From: CAZAMT01 sp964486145
GTDB lineage: Bacteria; Bacteroidota; Bacteroidia; Bacteroidales; JAAAOM01
DNA length: 7,283 bases
Assembly: GCA_964486145.1 (NCBI GenBank)
Contig: CAZAMT010000209.1
Span: 1-7,283, forward strand
Direction: 5' to 3'
In this document: one piece after another, positions 7,093-7,283 of the stretch
Position numbering within the stretch: the stretch's first letter is position 1
How the letters are laid out: each line of letters opens with the position of its first letter
The notes under the pieces: generated by a model
What the model saw: only the letters and a program-made list of their open reading frames with translations
Told to the model about the DNA's origin: nothing
Database searches by the model: none
Position numbers and translations under genes: made by a program

Positions 7093-7283
7093 ATGAACAA
7101 ACATTTCAACCGGCGCAAATTTTTATCAACGCTTGGAATGGCCGGTCTTTCCGGTGCTGCAATAGCAAATCCTGTGAGGAAATCTGTTTTAAATCCGGAA
7201 TATAATCCGGGAAAAACGGATATAAAAATAACGGGATTAAAGACTTATGTTTTGCCACGGGCCATTCTTACCAAGCTTGAAAC
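7093..7283 (+). CDS. Tat-exported protein with enolase-superfamily-like (mandelate racemase / sugar-acid dehydratase) N-terminus, partial
   Basis: Only 63 codons and two bases are present before the window ends. The N-terminus has a twin-arginine signal (HFNRRKFLSTLGMAGLSGAA), with the RRKFL motif at residues 7-11 and a hydrophobic stretch to about 25, so the folded protein should be exported to the periplasm. After a linker, residues 43-63 (DIKITGLKTYVLPRAILTKLE) resemble the first strands of the capping domain in mandelate racemase/muconate-lactonizing-type enzymes, which typically begin KITDVKTFVV...LVKVET. The catalytic barrel lies outside the window, so neither reaction nor substrate can be assigned. 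A sugar-acid dehydratase would suit the neighbouring transport genes. The start follows an AT-rich leader, and no other ATG in this frame is nearby. Confidence 0.65.
   Translation, partial: MNKHFNRRKFLSTLGMAGLSGAAIANPVRKSVLNPEYNPGKTDIKITGLKTYVLPRAILTKLE

Noticed and set aside
1..7283. CRISPR array, tRNA/rRNA genes, insertion sequences or attachment sites
   Set aside because: No regularly spaced direct repeats, tRNA-like cloverleaf, transposase frame or terminal inverted repeats were found by reading either strand.

Overview
The window looks like chromosomal DNA from a member of the Bacteroidota, most likely an environmental Marinilabiliales/Prolixibacteraceae-type or similar organism. The phylum call rests on four things: a TonB-dependent receptor with an N-terminal CarboxypepD_reg-like domain, a type IX secretion (T9SS) C-terminal sorting tail, a TAnnTTTG-type -7 promoter element, and start codons preceded by A/T-rich sequence rather than Shine-Dalgarno motifs. 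The finer placement is a guess.

Layout: a leftward gene (1-808, running off the left edge) encodes a cytoplasmic helix-turn-helix-like domain, one membrane segment and an extracytoplasmic PKD-like region. It is probably a membrane-tethered regulator or sensor. A divergent intergenic region (809-1219) follows. It holds a candidate promoter with overlapping inverted repeats for the leftward gene, and a run of exactly 100 N (1096-1195) that hides the promoter of the rightward genes. Rightward come a 952-aa TonB-dependent receptor (1220-4078), a 512-aa secreted beta-helix protein with a T9SS tail (4169-5707), a 380-aa seven-bladed WD40 propeller with a lipoprotein-like signal (5877-7019), and the first 63 codons of a Tat-exported protein whose start resembles the enolase superfamily (mandelate racemase/sugar-acid dehydratase type) (7093-right edge). 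Stem-loops follow the receptor gene (4098-4124) and the beta-helix gene (5732-5766). The second is a convincing intrinsic terminator.

Working model (inference): this is a nutrient-acquisition locus, perhaps for an acidic sugar or uronic-acid-type glycan. The beta-helix protein would sit at the cell surface through T9SS, the receptor would import the ligand across the outer membrane, the periplasmic enolase-superfamily protein would act on a sugar acid, and the divergent HTH-TM protein could sense the extracytoplasmic signal. No SusD homologue is seen, so this is not a canonical SusC/D polysaccharide utilization locus within the window. The WD40 lipoprotein has no obvious role in the model and is the least explained component.
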